64,000 bases of DNA from Anaerolineae bacterium. Lineage in GTDB: Bacteria > Chloroflexota > Anaerolineae > Anaerolineales > Anaerolineaceae. The notes beneath the pieces were generated by a model. The model did no database searches. It was not told where the DNA came from and worked only from the letters and a program-made list of their open reading frames with translations. Of the stretch, positions 25,708 to 33,566 are shown piece after piece (the stretch's first letter is position 1; every line of letters begins with the position of its first letter). Where the stretch lies: positions 62,001-126,000 of the forward strand of contig JABLWW010000001.1 in the NCBI GenBank assembly GCA_013178295.1, in the 5' to 3' direction. The translations under genes and the position numbers were made by a program.

Positions 25708-27708
25708 TTGGATATTCGCATTTCGGAGAATAAGAAAACGTTTTTGCCGCTTTCTGCAGTCTTGCTGGGGGTGTCTTTTCTTTCTTTTGGCATGCTTGTG
25801 CCCTGGATGGGACTATATGCGGATGATTGGCCGTTTTTCTATGTATATCGTCTGGCTGGCTTTGAAGGGGTGATTCAACTTATTGCCTGGGTGCGCCCGT
25901 TTGCTGGCTGGATGTGGGCGCTGATTACGGCGATTACCGGGGAGGCATTTTACCGGGCGCATGTTGTTGTACTTTTGCTGCGCTGTGCAGATGCGCTTCT
26001 CTTCTGGTATTTGTTGCGTTTGTTGTGGCCTAGACAACCTATCCAGGCGGTGTGGGGGGCGTTGATTTTTGCGGTTTTCCCGGCTTTTAAACAGCAGCCC
26101 TTAGCGTTGGAATATTTTGCTCATTTTTTGCAGCTGGGCTTTTATATGGGATCGTGTCTTTTGATGCTCCTTGCGGCAGAGAGTCCCCGCCGAAGGTGGT
26201 TTTTTTACCCATTGGGCTGGGTCTTTGCGCTGAGTATGTTTGCGCTGGAGTATTTTTTTGGGCAGGAGTTTTTGCGGCCAGTTTTTTTGTGGATGATGCT
26301 GCGCCGGGAGGAGCCACATCGAGGAAAGTTGATCAGGCGGGTGTTGCTCAACTGGCTGCCATACTTGCTTATTTCGATGGCGTTTCTATACTGGCGTGTT
26401 TTCATTCACAAGTTTCCCTCGTACCAGCCGGAGCTTATTGAGAGCTTGAGAACGGACGCGCTGTCCGCAATTGCTGATCTGGTGCAGCGCATATTGACGG
26501 ATTTGTGGACGGTTGGGGTTGGCACGTGGCTACAGATATTGCGTTTGCCTTCCGGGTTGAAAACTTTGATAATTGCGGGCGCAGCGGGGCTGGCAGCATT
26601 TGCTGTTGTGTTGTTTCTTTTATCAAAAAAAGCTAACCTTGACGTTTCTCAACCGGCAAAGGGGGAACTAAAGACGGCTGCTGGTTGGATGAGTGTTGGT
26701 TTGCTATCAATGTTTCTGGCAGGTTGGCCGTTCTGGATCATCCATTTCCCGATTCGTCTGGAATTTGCCTGGGATAGACCAACGCTTTCTTTTATTGTGG
26801 GTTGTAGTATTTGGACAGCAGGGTTGCTTCAATTGCTGCGTTACCGCCCATTGCAACGCTTGCTGGTTGCCCTTCTTGTTGGGCTTTCCGTCAGCTTGCA
26901 TGTGCAAAATGCCAATCAGTTTCGCAAGGAGTGGGATAATTTTCGGAACTTTTACTGGCAGCTTACCTGGCGGGTGCCCGGTTTGATGCCCGGCACCACA
27001 CTGGTGTTAGGCTATTCGCCATTTTATTTTCATAATGATAAGTTTCTGGTGCCAGTGCTAAATGAAACCTATGCGCCGGAGAATACTTCCCTCCGGCTTC
27101 CCTATTCGATACACGATTTTCATAAGTTATGGGGAAGCATTGTTCCGCCCAAGGGGAAGCAGGATACTGTAGGTTGGCGGGTTGGCACGCTTGCTTTTGA
27201 AAGTAATGTCTCCGGTTTGCTCATGATAGCTTATGAACCACCCGGATGTGTGCGCCTGTTGAGTCAGGAAGATGGCAATCAGATGTTGTTTTCGGCTGAG
27301 TATCGTGAGGGGCTTCAATTCTCTCATCTGGATCGGGTGATTCTAGAAACAGAGAGAGTTGCCCAGCCGCCAGGCTATCTGGGGCAGGAACCGCAACATG
27401 GGTGGTGCTATTATTTTGAAAAAGCTGAGCTGGCGCGGCAGCAGGGCAATTGGGAGGAGGTGAACCGACTGGGGGATTGGGTCAGGGGTGAGGGTTTGTA
27501 CGCTGGATACCCTTCGGAATGGCTGGTTTTTGTGGATGGGTACTTGCATGCGGGGCGCGTGGAGGAAGCGGGTGAGGTCAGCAAAATGGTGATCTCCGAT
27601 GACTTTTTCCGGTCGGCTACCTGTCAGGTGTGGGAGAGGAACGCCATATTAAACAACAGCGTTCCAGCGTTTGGTTATTGGATTGAAACGCTTGGCTGTG
27701 TGCCTTGA
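25708..27708 (+). CDS. Polytopic membrane protein, possible GT-C-type glycosyltransferase
   Basis: About 666 residues with roughly ten hydrophobic segments up to residue 400, then a soluble extracytoplasmic C-terminal part with Cys and aromatic residues. The acidic pair in YADDWPFF after the first membrane segment resembles the first-loop Asp/Glu motif of GT-C glycosyltransferases, but the match is weak and I do not recognise the family. The frame is open from 25585, yet the promoter at 25616-25644 puts the mRNA start after that. TTG at 25708, preceded by GGTGG, is my best start; no in-frame ATG precedes the first membrane segment. No neighbouring gene reveals its substrate. Confidence 0.65.
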   Translation: MDIRISENKKTFLPLSAVLLGVSFLSFGMLVPWMGLYADDWPFFYVYRLAGFEGVIQLIAWVRPFAGWMWALITAITGEAFYRAHVVVLLLRCADALLFWYLLRLLWPRQPIQAVWGALIFAVFPAFKQQPLALEYFAHFLQLGFYMGSCLLMLLAAESPRRRWFFYPLGWVFALSMFALEYFFGQEFLRPVFLWMMLRREEPHRGKLIRRVLLNWLPYLLISMAFLYWRVFIHKFPSYQPELIESLRTDALSAIADLVQRILTDLWTVGVGTWLQILRLPSGLKTLIIAGAAGLAAFAVVLFLLSKKANLDVSQPAKGELKTAAGWMSVGLLSMFLAGWPFWIIHFPIRLEFAWDRPTLSFIVGCSIWTAGLLQLLRYRPLQRLLVALLVGLSVSLHVQNANQFRKEWDNFRNFYWQLTWRVPGLMPGTTLVLGYSPFYFHNDKFLVPVLNETYAPENTSLRLPYSIHDFHKLWGSIVPPKGKQDTVGWRVGTLAFESNVSGLLMIAYEPPGCVRLLSQEDGNQMLFSAEYREGLQFSHLDRVILETERVAQPPGYLGQEPQHGWCYYFEKAELARQQGNWEEVNRLGDWVRGEGLYAGYPSEWLVFVDGYLHAGRVEEAGEVSKMVISDDFFRSATCQVWERNAILNNSVPAFGYWIETLGCVP

Positions 27709-27796
27709 CCTGTGGGTAGCGCTTGTGCAGGATACACAATTTTTAGCCATATTTCAAAAGAAAGGCAGGTTGTTGCGATTATAATTAAAAAAACAG

Positions 27797-27883
27797 CGGA
27801 GAGGGCGGGATTCGAACCCGCGTACCCTTGCGGGTAACACGCTCTCCAGGCGTGCGCGTTAGGCCAGACTACGCTACCTCTCC
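27797..27883 (-). tRNA. tRNA-Ser (anticodon GGA)
   Basis: An 87-nt class II tRNA on the minus strand. The acceptor stem is GGAGAGG/CCTCTCC with discriminator G. The anticodon stem CACGC/GCGTG encloses CTGGAGA, giving anticodon GGA. The long variable arm contains TACCCGCAAGGGTA, and the T arm is GCGGG-TTCGAAT-CCCGC. CCA is not encoded. Confidence 0.95.
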
Positions 27884-27921
27884 ATAACTTTCAGCCCGTC
27901 ATTTTGCGGTGGGCGTGTTGC

Positions 27922-27930
27922 ATTATACCA
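27922..27930 (-). promoter_or_regulatory. Extended -10 promoter of tRNA-Ser
   Basis: TGG-TATAAT on the minus strand about 39 nt upstream of the tRNA 5' end fits an extended -10 promoter. No clear -35 is visible. It is divergent from the YbaK-like gene. Confidence 0.5.
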
Positions 27931-27946
27931 TACTTGGAGTCCAACG

Positions 27947-28429
27947 ATGATAAAATCCCTCAGTCCCAACGCCCAGAAGGTTCAGGATATCCTGGCAGAG
28001 CTTGGTTTTTCGGCGAAGGTTATTGAGATGCCCGACTCAACACGGACCGCGGTGGATGCTGCCCGCGCGTGTGGCTGTACAGTGGGACAGATTGTAAAAT
28101 CCCTGATCTTTAAGACATCCGTCAGTGCAAAGCCGGTGTTGGTAGAAACCAGTGGGGCTAACCGCGTGGATGAAGAAAAGGTGGCTGAAATACTTGGCGA
28201 GTCGGTGCTTAAAGCTGATGCAGAGTATGTCCGTCAGGTGAGCGGCTATGTGATTGGCGGCGTGGCGCCTGTGGGGCATCACAAGCCCATGATTGTTCTG
28301 ATTGATGAAGACCTGATGCAGTATGAGGAAATCTGGGCGGCAGCCGGTACGCCCCGTGCGGTGTTCAAACTTACTCCCCAGGAGCTAAAAGCCATGACTG
28401 GCGGGAGGGTGGCAAAAGTCAAACTTTGA
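27947..28429 (+). CDS. YbaK/ProX-family aminoacyl-tRNA deacylase
   Basis: A 160-residue YbaK-domain protein. TAVDAARACGCTVGQIVKSLIFK contains the family's conserved Lys, and GANRVDEEKVAEIL, GYVIGGVAPVGH and the C-terminal TPQELKAMTGGRVAKV are typical. Such proteins hydrolyse mischarged tRNAs, for example Cys- or Ala-tRNA(Pro), in trans. The start has GGAG about 10 nt upstream. A very clear Rho-independent terminator follows the stop, so it is a single-gene unit. Confidence 0.9.
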   Translation: MIKSLSPNAQKVQDILAELGFSAKVIEMPDSTRTAVDAARACGCTVGQIVKSLIFKTSVSAKPVLVETSGANRVDEEKVAEILGESVLKADAEYVRQVSGYVIGGVAPVGHHKPMIVLIDEDLMQYEEIWAAAGTPRAVFKLTPQELKAMTGGRVAKVKL

Positions 28430-28443
28430 TTTCTTGAAAACAT

Positions 28444-28500
28444 GCTGTTTCTGCACGGGGCGGGGCCAGAAAACTACCCCAGGAGAAAACAGCTTTTTTT
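28444..28500 (+). terminator. Rho-independent terminator of the YbaK-like gene
   Basis: GCTGTTT (28444-28450) pairs with AAACAGC (28487-28493), closing an inner GGGG/CCCC stem. Seven T (28494-28500) follow directly. Confidence 0.8.
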
Positions 28501-28514
28501 GCTTCCTCCTGGGG
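28470..28514 (-). terminator. Terminator of the minus-strand lipoprotein gene, overlapping the plus-strand one
   Basis: CCCCAGGAG (28477-28485) and CTCCTGGGG (28506-28514) form a perfect 9-bp stem. In the minus direction it is followed by a U-rich TAGTTTTCT. Its left arm lies inside the plus-strand terminator, so the two folds are mutually exclusive. Confidence 0.65.
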
Positions 28515-28552
28515 CTACAGATGAAAAATATGCTGGGGCTAAAAAACGCTTG

Positions 28553-29374
28553 CTATTTCTCGAGTGTTTCGAACCAGAGGAAATGTATTTCAACTTCCCG
28601 TGTCGCTTCGCGATATGCCATGGCGCCAAGACCAACTCCACCTTCGGTATAACGTTTGAACTCATCCCGCAAAGTCTGAGGAATAGGCGGCTTGGGTTTG
28701 TGCTGTGTTCCGTTGATGTATAACCCAAATTCTGTGCCAGAGCAGTCAAAGGCGAAGGTGTTTTTCTTGTTACCTGGATTAATCAGGGTGGTGGCACCGT
28801 CGTTGATAAACACGTAAGGGTTCTTCCCTTCCTTCTTTAGTTTTGTGTCATAGCGATATACCCAGTATTTGCCTCCCGCAGAGATACGGAATTCGTAGAA
28901 ACCTCTCTCGGTAACACGGCACAGCAAAGACATGCCATTCTGAGGGTGACCAAAGTTTTCCACCTCTGCCTGGACGATGACGTCGCCGTAAGAATACTGG
29001 TTGTTATAGACTTTCACGGCACTTTCCTCGCGTCCAGGAATTTTGAAAATCAACGCGCCATCTTCATTGATGATCTCAGCGTTGTTTTGTGTGTTTCCTG
29101 TTACCCATTCGTAGGTCCAGGCGTCGCTGATTTCGTCAAACTCATCACGGTAGTAAGGTGATGAGGAAGGCATAGACTCCTCGGTTGCTTGCTCGACAGG
29201 CTCAACGGGTGGTGGGGGTGGTTCGGTGGGAAGAGGGGGGGGTTCGGTGGTGGGCGGGAGTGGGGTGGGGATGACTGGCACCGGGGTGGGAGTAGGCGTT
29301 TCCCCGCCTTTTAAACAGGCTAGAGAAACAAAGATCAACACAACAAACACAAGATATACATTTTTTGTTTTCAT
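28553..29374 (-). CDS. Lipoprotein with LamG/concanavalin-like C-terminal module
   Basis: About 273 residues. The N-terminal signal peptide ends in lipobox FVSLAC. A Pro/Thr/Glu-rich linker spans about 25-70, then a beta-sandwich module (about 75-270) begins YYRDEFDEISDAW and includes SLLCRVTERGFYEFRI, FAFDCSGTEFGLYINGTQ and VEIHFLWFETLEK. This resembles LamG/DUF1080-type concanavalin folds used for glycan binding. A very similar module closes the 1000-residue fusion at 38.8 kb. I chose ATG 29374 because GAGAGG precedes it and it yields a clean signal peptide; the longer reading from 29434 does not. The ligand is unknown. Confidence 0.82.
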   Translation of the reverse strand: MKTKNVYLVFVVLIFVSLACLKGGETPTPTPVPVIPTPLPPTTEPPPLPTEPPPPPVEPVEQATEESMPSSSPYYRDEFDEISDAWTYEWVTGNTQNNAEIINEDGALIFKIPGREESAVKVYNNQYSYGDVIVQAEVENFGHPQNGMSLLCRVTERGFYEFRISAGGKYWVYRYDTKLKKEGKNPYVFINDGATTLINPGNKKNTFAFDCSGTEFGLYINGTQHKPKPPIPQTLRDEFKRYTEGGVGLGAMAYREATREVEIHFLWFETLEK

Positions 29375-29454
29375 AGAATTCCTCTCATTTATGGAGAACA
29401 GAATGTTCTCGTAATTTGTGGTTGATGATGACACAGTGAGGCAAATATTTCAAG

Positions 29455-29673
29455 TTAAAAAGGGTCAATATTTGGGTTGGTGCCAGCCCAGATGCAGGCG
29501 GGTTTGTTTTCCTGATTGCATTCCAGCCCTCGTGAGCAGCGGTGTGCTCGCAGACGCGGCGGCTGGTCGGGCAAATGTTCAGATGGGTACACCGCTTCAG
29601 CCTCCAGGTATACCTCAGTATGTACATGTTGACAGTACTGTTTCTTGATTCTTTCCCAGTATTTTTGAACCAT
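29455..29673 (-). CDS. Small Cys-containing protein of unknown function
   Basis: A 72-residue protein starting MVQKYWERIKKQYC, with four Cys (about positions 14, 46, 52 and 60) and a polar, ordered-looking C-terminus RPAHRCSRGLEC-like region ending CIWAGTNPNIDPF. A ribosome-binding site (GGAGAG) lies 6-9 nt before the ATG at 29673. The Cys spacing could form a small zinc site or disulfides. I do not recognise the family. Upstream in-frame ATG codons (29688, 29724) lack a better RBS. The competing overlapping frame at 29385-29774 has no such ordered features. Confidence 0.6.
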   Translation of the reverse strand: MVQKYWERIKKQYCQHVHTEVYLEAEAVYPSEHLPDQPPRLRAHRCSRGLECNQENKPACIWAGTNPNIDPF

Positions 29674-29791
29674 AATGTCTCTCTCCATGATACAGGCACA
29701 CCAGTAGTTTGCATTACACCACAATCATTATAGTGCATTTGCCCCAAAAATAAAAGCGGATATTTGTAATCCAATATATAAAAATTGGCTT

Positions 29792-30154
29792 TTATTGGTC
29801 TTTTTCACTGTGCACATCATGGAATTCAGCCTCGATGACCTGATTCTCATCATTGACATCTCGGTAAGTGCCTGGAATGATACTTTCCAATTGTTTCTTG
29901 TGTTGTTCTACAATCTCCGGTGGGCAAAGTTCGACAAACAGATATAGTGCAATAAGAGCGACGGGAATATCGTCAATTGGCCCGGGGATATCCAATGGAA
30001 AGAGTAAATACAACAGACTGCCAAATGGCAGCAGCTTGAGCAGTGGATTGATCCTGCGATCGGCAATCAGGCGCAGGATAAGCCGGGCTTTTAAGGAGAC
30101 ATCGTAAAAAAAGCCTCCGCCGGGAATAATTTCACGGTTATCTCTTGTGGGCAT
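29792..30154 (-). CDS. DUF1232 (YkvA-like) small membrane protein
   Basis: A 120-residue protein with the DUF1232 core LYLLFPLDIPGPIDDIPVALIALYLF (seen in two parts, about 47-72), where a Pro-Asp turn is followed by a second Asp pair and a hydrophobic helix. One or two membrane-associated helices are likely. The C-terminus is acidic. The function is unknown for the family. The start at 30154 precedes a low-GC spacer of about 110 nt shared with the divergent secreted repeat protein. Confidence 0.8.
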   Translation of the reverse strand: MPTRDNREIIPGGGFFYDVSLKARLILRLIADRRINPLLKLLPFGSLLYLLFPLDIPGPIDDIPVALIALYLFVELCPPEIVEQHKKQLESIIPGTYRDVNDENQVIEAEFHDVHSEKDQ

Positions 30155-30231
30155 ATTACACGTTCCTGTCAGGTTGGCAATGCGTGGTAGAGGTGAATAA
30201 AATTTGATATAAATATAATAATAATAAGATA

Positions 30232-30260
30232 TTGATTATTTTTTATTATTTATATATAAT
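30232..30260 (+). promoter_or_regulatory. Promoter for a predicted leaderless mRNA
   Basis: TTGATT (30232-30237), 17 nt, TATAAT (30255-30260), 6 nt, ATG (30267). Transcription should begin at or within a base or two of the start codon, and no Shine-Dalgarno sequence is present. The region 30195-30262 is almost entirely A and T. Confidence 0.7.
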
Positions 30261-30266
30261 CTTGCT

Positions 30267-31238
30267 ATGCGTGTACTCAAAAGCACTGCTGGGCTAGGGG
30301 TCATTATACTGGTTGTTCTTGCGGTTCTTAAAGGGCGCGGGATAGCTCAAACGAAGCCCCCCGATGCGGTGTATGTCTCACAGACAGGGCATTGGATACG
30401 GGGTGATTTTTATCAATTTTACCAGAATATGCCTGAGCCAACATTGTTGCTGGGCTACCCAATCACAGATGAATTGGTTGATCCTGTGAATGGCAGAAAG
30501 GTTCAATATTTTGAACGTGCTCGTCTGGATATAAGCCAGGATGGAGCGGGCGGGCAGGTTGAAATTGCTCCGCTGGGGAAATTGCTTTATGTCAAAGGGA
30601 GTCCGCTTGCATCTGTTTCTCAAAACGGCTTGGGCTGCCGCTTCTTCCCTGCTACCGGGCACAGGGTTTGTTATGCATTTCGGCAGTTCTATGAACAGCA
30701 TCACGGGGAGGAGTTTTTTGGTAATCCGCTTTCCGATCTGGAAATGCATCAAGGTTTGGTGGTACAGTATTTTGAGCGGGCGCGCTTGGAATGGCATGCG
30801 GAGCGTATGCCTGGACAGCGGGTGACGCTTTCTGATCTGGGACGGGTGTATTTTGAGACGCGTATGGGAGACTGGACATTGTCGCAGCCTTCCGCGGTTG
30901 AGGGGTTTCCTACACCACAGCGGGCGTTCCATCTGCACGCTTTTGTTGATAAGCTTTTGGTGTCTTCCAACAGCTTGGGAACGCTGTTTGTGATTGCGCA
31001 TGACCCGTTTTCTTTTCCGGCGCGCGGTGCAACGGTGCGAGCGGGCTTTGTCTTTCCAGACGGCCGTCAGAATACATATCAGCTTCCACCGATTGGCGAG
31101 GATGGCATCAGCCAGATGGATTTTGTCATTGGAGAAATGCCCCCAAATCAAATGGTAGAGATCAAAGTTGATGTACATTATGAAGGGCAAACGCTGTTGG
31201 CGTCCACCTGGTTTCGTACCCCCAACATTTCTCCATAA
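30267..31238 (+). CDS. Secreted protein with two LGFP-like repeats
   Basis: A 323-residue exported protein. A signal peptide or anchor covers about 7-28 (GVIILVVLAVL). Two related repeats follow, about 45-95 and 130-185. Each has a FYQF/FRQFYE stretch, a Gly-Tyr-Pro or Gly-Asn-Pro turn (LLGYPITDEL, FFGNPLSDLE) and a shared VQYFERARL, resembling LGFP-type surface repeats. The C-terminal third (about 225-320) is beta-rich, perhaps an Ig-like fold. Function unknown; cell-surface location likely. Its promoter predicts a leaderless transcript. Confidence 0.8.
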   Translation: MRVLKSTAGLGVIILVVLAVLKGRGIAQTKPPDAVYVSQTGHWIRGDFYQFYQNMPEPTLLLGYPITDELVDPVNGRKVQYFERARLDISQDGAGGQVEIAPLGKLLYVKGSPLASVSQNGLGCRFFPATGHRVCYAFRQFYEQHHGEEFFGNPLSDLEMHQGLVVQYFERARLEWHAERMPGQRVTLSDLGRVYFETRMGDWTLSQPSAVEGFPTPQRAFHLHAFVDKLLVSSNSLGTLFVIAHDPFSFPARGATVRAGFVFPDGRQNTYQLPPIGEDGISQMDFVIGEMPPNQMVEIKVDVHYEGQTLLASTWFRTPNISP

Positions 31239-31261
31239 GGTGATGTGACGGATTGCCCGTT

Positions 31262-32458
31262 TTACAAGAACTGCTTGTAGAAGGCATCTATCTGAGAGCG
31301 CACCAAGGAGACTTCTGCCCGTTGGCGTACCAGCAGATCGTTGTAGCGTGCGGCGCTTTGGCGCAAATTGGTGTCTTCCAGTGCTGAGATAACGGCTTGC
31401 GCCAGAGATTCGGGCTGAGAGGGGTTTACCAAATTACCATTGATACCTGGAGTAATCCATTCGCGCAGCGATTCAATATCGCCAGCAATGGGAAAACAAC
31501 CGCAAGCCATTGCTTCGAGCAGGCTGTTGGGTGTTCCGTCATGAACACTGATGGAGACCGAGATCGCCGCACGGTGGAATATTTGCCATAACATTTGCTG
31601 TTCTAGGAATGGGAGCAATCGGGTGTTTGCTTCAATCTGCAACCTTTTGACCCATGCAATTGCCTCTGTCTGCCCTTGCATGGCTGCACAGGCAAAGATG
31701 GTCTGTGGCAGTCTGGCAGTTATGAGAGGGATGGCTTTGAAAAAAGTGTCATTGCGCACGCTGCCAGGTCTGAAACCGCGTGGGTTGATTACCAGATGGG
31801 TATCTGCTGGCAATTCCAGGGGAAAGCCAGCGCTTTGCATACGCGATGCCTGGATTTCTTTTATATCAATTCCGCCATTTCCAGGCACAACAAGTGTGGG
31901 GCAGGGTGCACCCAAACCCCATTTTTGCGCCAGGCGGATATCTCTGTGTGTGTCTGCCATCAGGGCTGTGCAGTGTTGGAGGGTTTGCCTGGTGAGTTTC
32001 TGCATCAGCGGCGATCCTGTGGCATGAAGCGTCAGGTCATTTCCCCAGATGGAAATTAGCAGGGGAGCGGGGAGCGTTGCGTTGGCGGCTACCATCCCCT
32101 CAAAGGGGATGCGCAGAGCGTGGATTATATCGGGGTGAGAGGCGGCTACAATCTGACGTAACTTTTGCGCAGCAATAGGTATCGTGAGCGGTCCGAGATA
32201 ATAGCGCCCTTTCATAAAAAGCCAGCGTGCTGAAGAGATCAGTGGTGATGTGATGCTGCGCACCCGCGCGGGTGTTGCTGTCTGGCTGCCTCCTAGCTTG
32301 CCAAAGGCTACCGGAAGGGTATATACATTTTCCAGACCGGCTGGCGGTGTGCAAGGGTAACTTGAAACCAGCGTTACCCGGTGGTTTAATGCTGTCAGCC
32401 CCCTGATCCAGCTTTTGGCAATTGGGCTGCGTCCGTCAGCGATCAGCAGGATGTGCAT
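31262..32458 (-). CDS. Family 4-type (GT-B) glycosyltransferase
   Basis: About 398 residues. It starts MHILLIADGRSPIAKSWIRG, a typical GT-B N-terminal strand with Gly turn. The donor-binding C-terminal domain has LVINPRGFRPGSVRNDTF and the late NSLLEAMACGCFPIAGDIESL motif, whose Glu is characteristic of GT4. The start at 32458 gives a normal N-terminus and overlaps the upstream gene by 23 nt; the longer frame from 32536 adds an unrelated stretch. It is last in the sbcDC block. It probably takes part in surface glycan assembly. Confidence 0.85.
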   Translation of the reverse strand: MHILLIADGRSPIAKSWIRGLTALNHRVTLVSSYPCTPPAGLENVYTLPVAFGKLGGSQTATPARVRSITSPLISSARWLFMKGRYYLGPLTIPIAAQKLRQIVAASHPDIIHALRIPFEGMVAANATLPAPLLISIWGNDLTLHATGSPLMQKLTRQTLQHCTALMADTHRDIRLAQKWGLGAPCPTLVVPGNGGIDIKEIQASRMQSAGFPLELPADTHLVINPRGFRPGSVRNDTFFKAIPLITARLPQTIFACAAMQGQTEAIAWVKRLQIEANTRLLPFLEQQMLWQIFHRAAISVSISVHDGTPNSLLEAMACGCFPIAGDIESLREWITPGINGNLVNPSQPESLAQAVISALEDTNLRQSAARYNDLLVRQRAEVSLVRSQIDAFYKQFL

Positions 32459-33566
32459 TTGATTCCTTCCAGACACTGTGCACGGCGCTGGCAAACACTT
32501 CCACCATCTTTTCCAGATTGATTTCTTCGCTAACAATCCGATAAGATTCGCTTCCCATACTGCGCAGGCGGGCGGGGTCGCTGAGGGCTATTTTCAGGGT
32601 GCTAACCAACGCTTCGAGATTTCCTGGCGGAATCTGCCATCCATTCGCTTGCCGCACCAGGTCCGCCTGTGTTCCATCTGCCTCAGCAGCAATGACGGGA
32701 AGCGCAAAGGACATTGCCTGCTGTATTGCCAGCCCCCCTGTGCCGGGTAAAATAAAGAGGTCTGCCTGGCGGAAAAAGGGTTGCAGCTCCTCCGCGCGCC
32801 GCGCGCCAAAAAACTCGGTTTTTGGGTAGATTTGTCTGGCAAGCGTTTCCAGGCTGTTTTTTGCTGGACCGTCGCCGACAATCCACAAGCGCGGATAGTG
32901 TTGAGGAGCAAGTGCAGCACAGGCGGAGATGAGCAGATCAACGCGTTTGCGTTCTTGCAGCCGCCCCACAAAGAGCAGTGTTGGCGCATCGAGAAAGGCA
33001 TTGGGGCGAGGTGTTGGCGGTTCGGTGGGCTTTGACGCTACGGCGTTAGGGGCGACGAAGATACGCTCGGGGGGAAACCCAGCGTCTCGATATTGGTTTG
33101 CGCCTGTCTGGCTGTAGGTAATCAGGGCTTCAAACTGGCGGATGAACCTGCGCCGGGTGCTCTGGCGTAGCGTGGCAAACAATCCTTTTCCGGCTGGCGG
33201 AGCGCCTAACCCCCAGCCAATCACCGGTAGCCCACGGTTGTGCATCCAACGGACAGCCATTGGGAGATGCAAATAGCGGGGGTTTGCCTCAACAATGAGC
33301 ACTTCTGGTTGCCAGTGTTCCAGCCACGTCACCAATCCCCTTTGCCAGCATAGATATCGTTTGCCGTGCAGGAAATGCAGATTGTTTGCTGGGAAGAGGT
33401 GTGCTGTGTGCAATTTGCCCTGTGCGATGTTCTCTTCCGGGCGGGCTTGTCCGGCAAAGACGCTCAGCCCGTTGAGACAGACGGCAGCCAGGGCATCAAA
33501 AAAAGTGCTTCTGTAGTCGGGCAGAACGCGTTGGAGGATACCCAAACGAGCTTCGACCTGTATCAT
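32436..33566 (-). CDS. GT-B glycosyltransferase (GT4/GT1 type)
   Basis: A 376-residue protein with both Rossmann domains: an N-terminal region with VEANPRYLHLPMAV and a C-terminal one with TLLFVGRLQERKRVDLLISA, LWIVGDGPAKNSLE and a late FILPGTGGLAIQQAMSFALPVIAAE donor site. The acceptor is unknown. The ATG overlaps the sbcC stop by 4 nt, an unexpected coupling of a glycan gene with a DNA repair gene. It overlaps the downstream glycosyltransferase by 23 nt. Confidence 0.85.
   Translation of the reverse strand: MIQVEARLGILQRVLPDYRSTFFDALAAVCLNGLSVFAGQARPEENIAQGKLHTAHLFPANNLHFLHGKRYLCWQRGLVTWLEHWQPEVLIVEANPRYLHLPMAVRWMHNRGLPVIGWGLGAPPAGKGLFATLRQSTRRRFIRQFEALITYSQTGANQYRDAGFPPERIFVAPNAVASKPTEPPTPRPNAFLDAPTLLFVGRLQERKRVDLLISACAALAPQHYPRLWIVGDGPAKNSLETLARQIYPKTEFFGARRAEELQPFFRQADLFILPGTGGLAIQQAMSFALPVIAAEADGTQADLVRQANGWQIPPGNLEALVSTLKIALSDPARLRSMGSESYRIVSEEINLEKMVEVFASAVHSVWKESNAHPADR

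Noticed and set aside
29385-29774. 129-residue minus-strand open frame over the small Cys protein
   Set aside because: No RBS, no ordered features; it is in another frame of the better-supported 72-residue gene.
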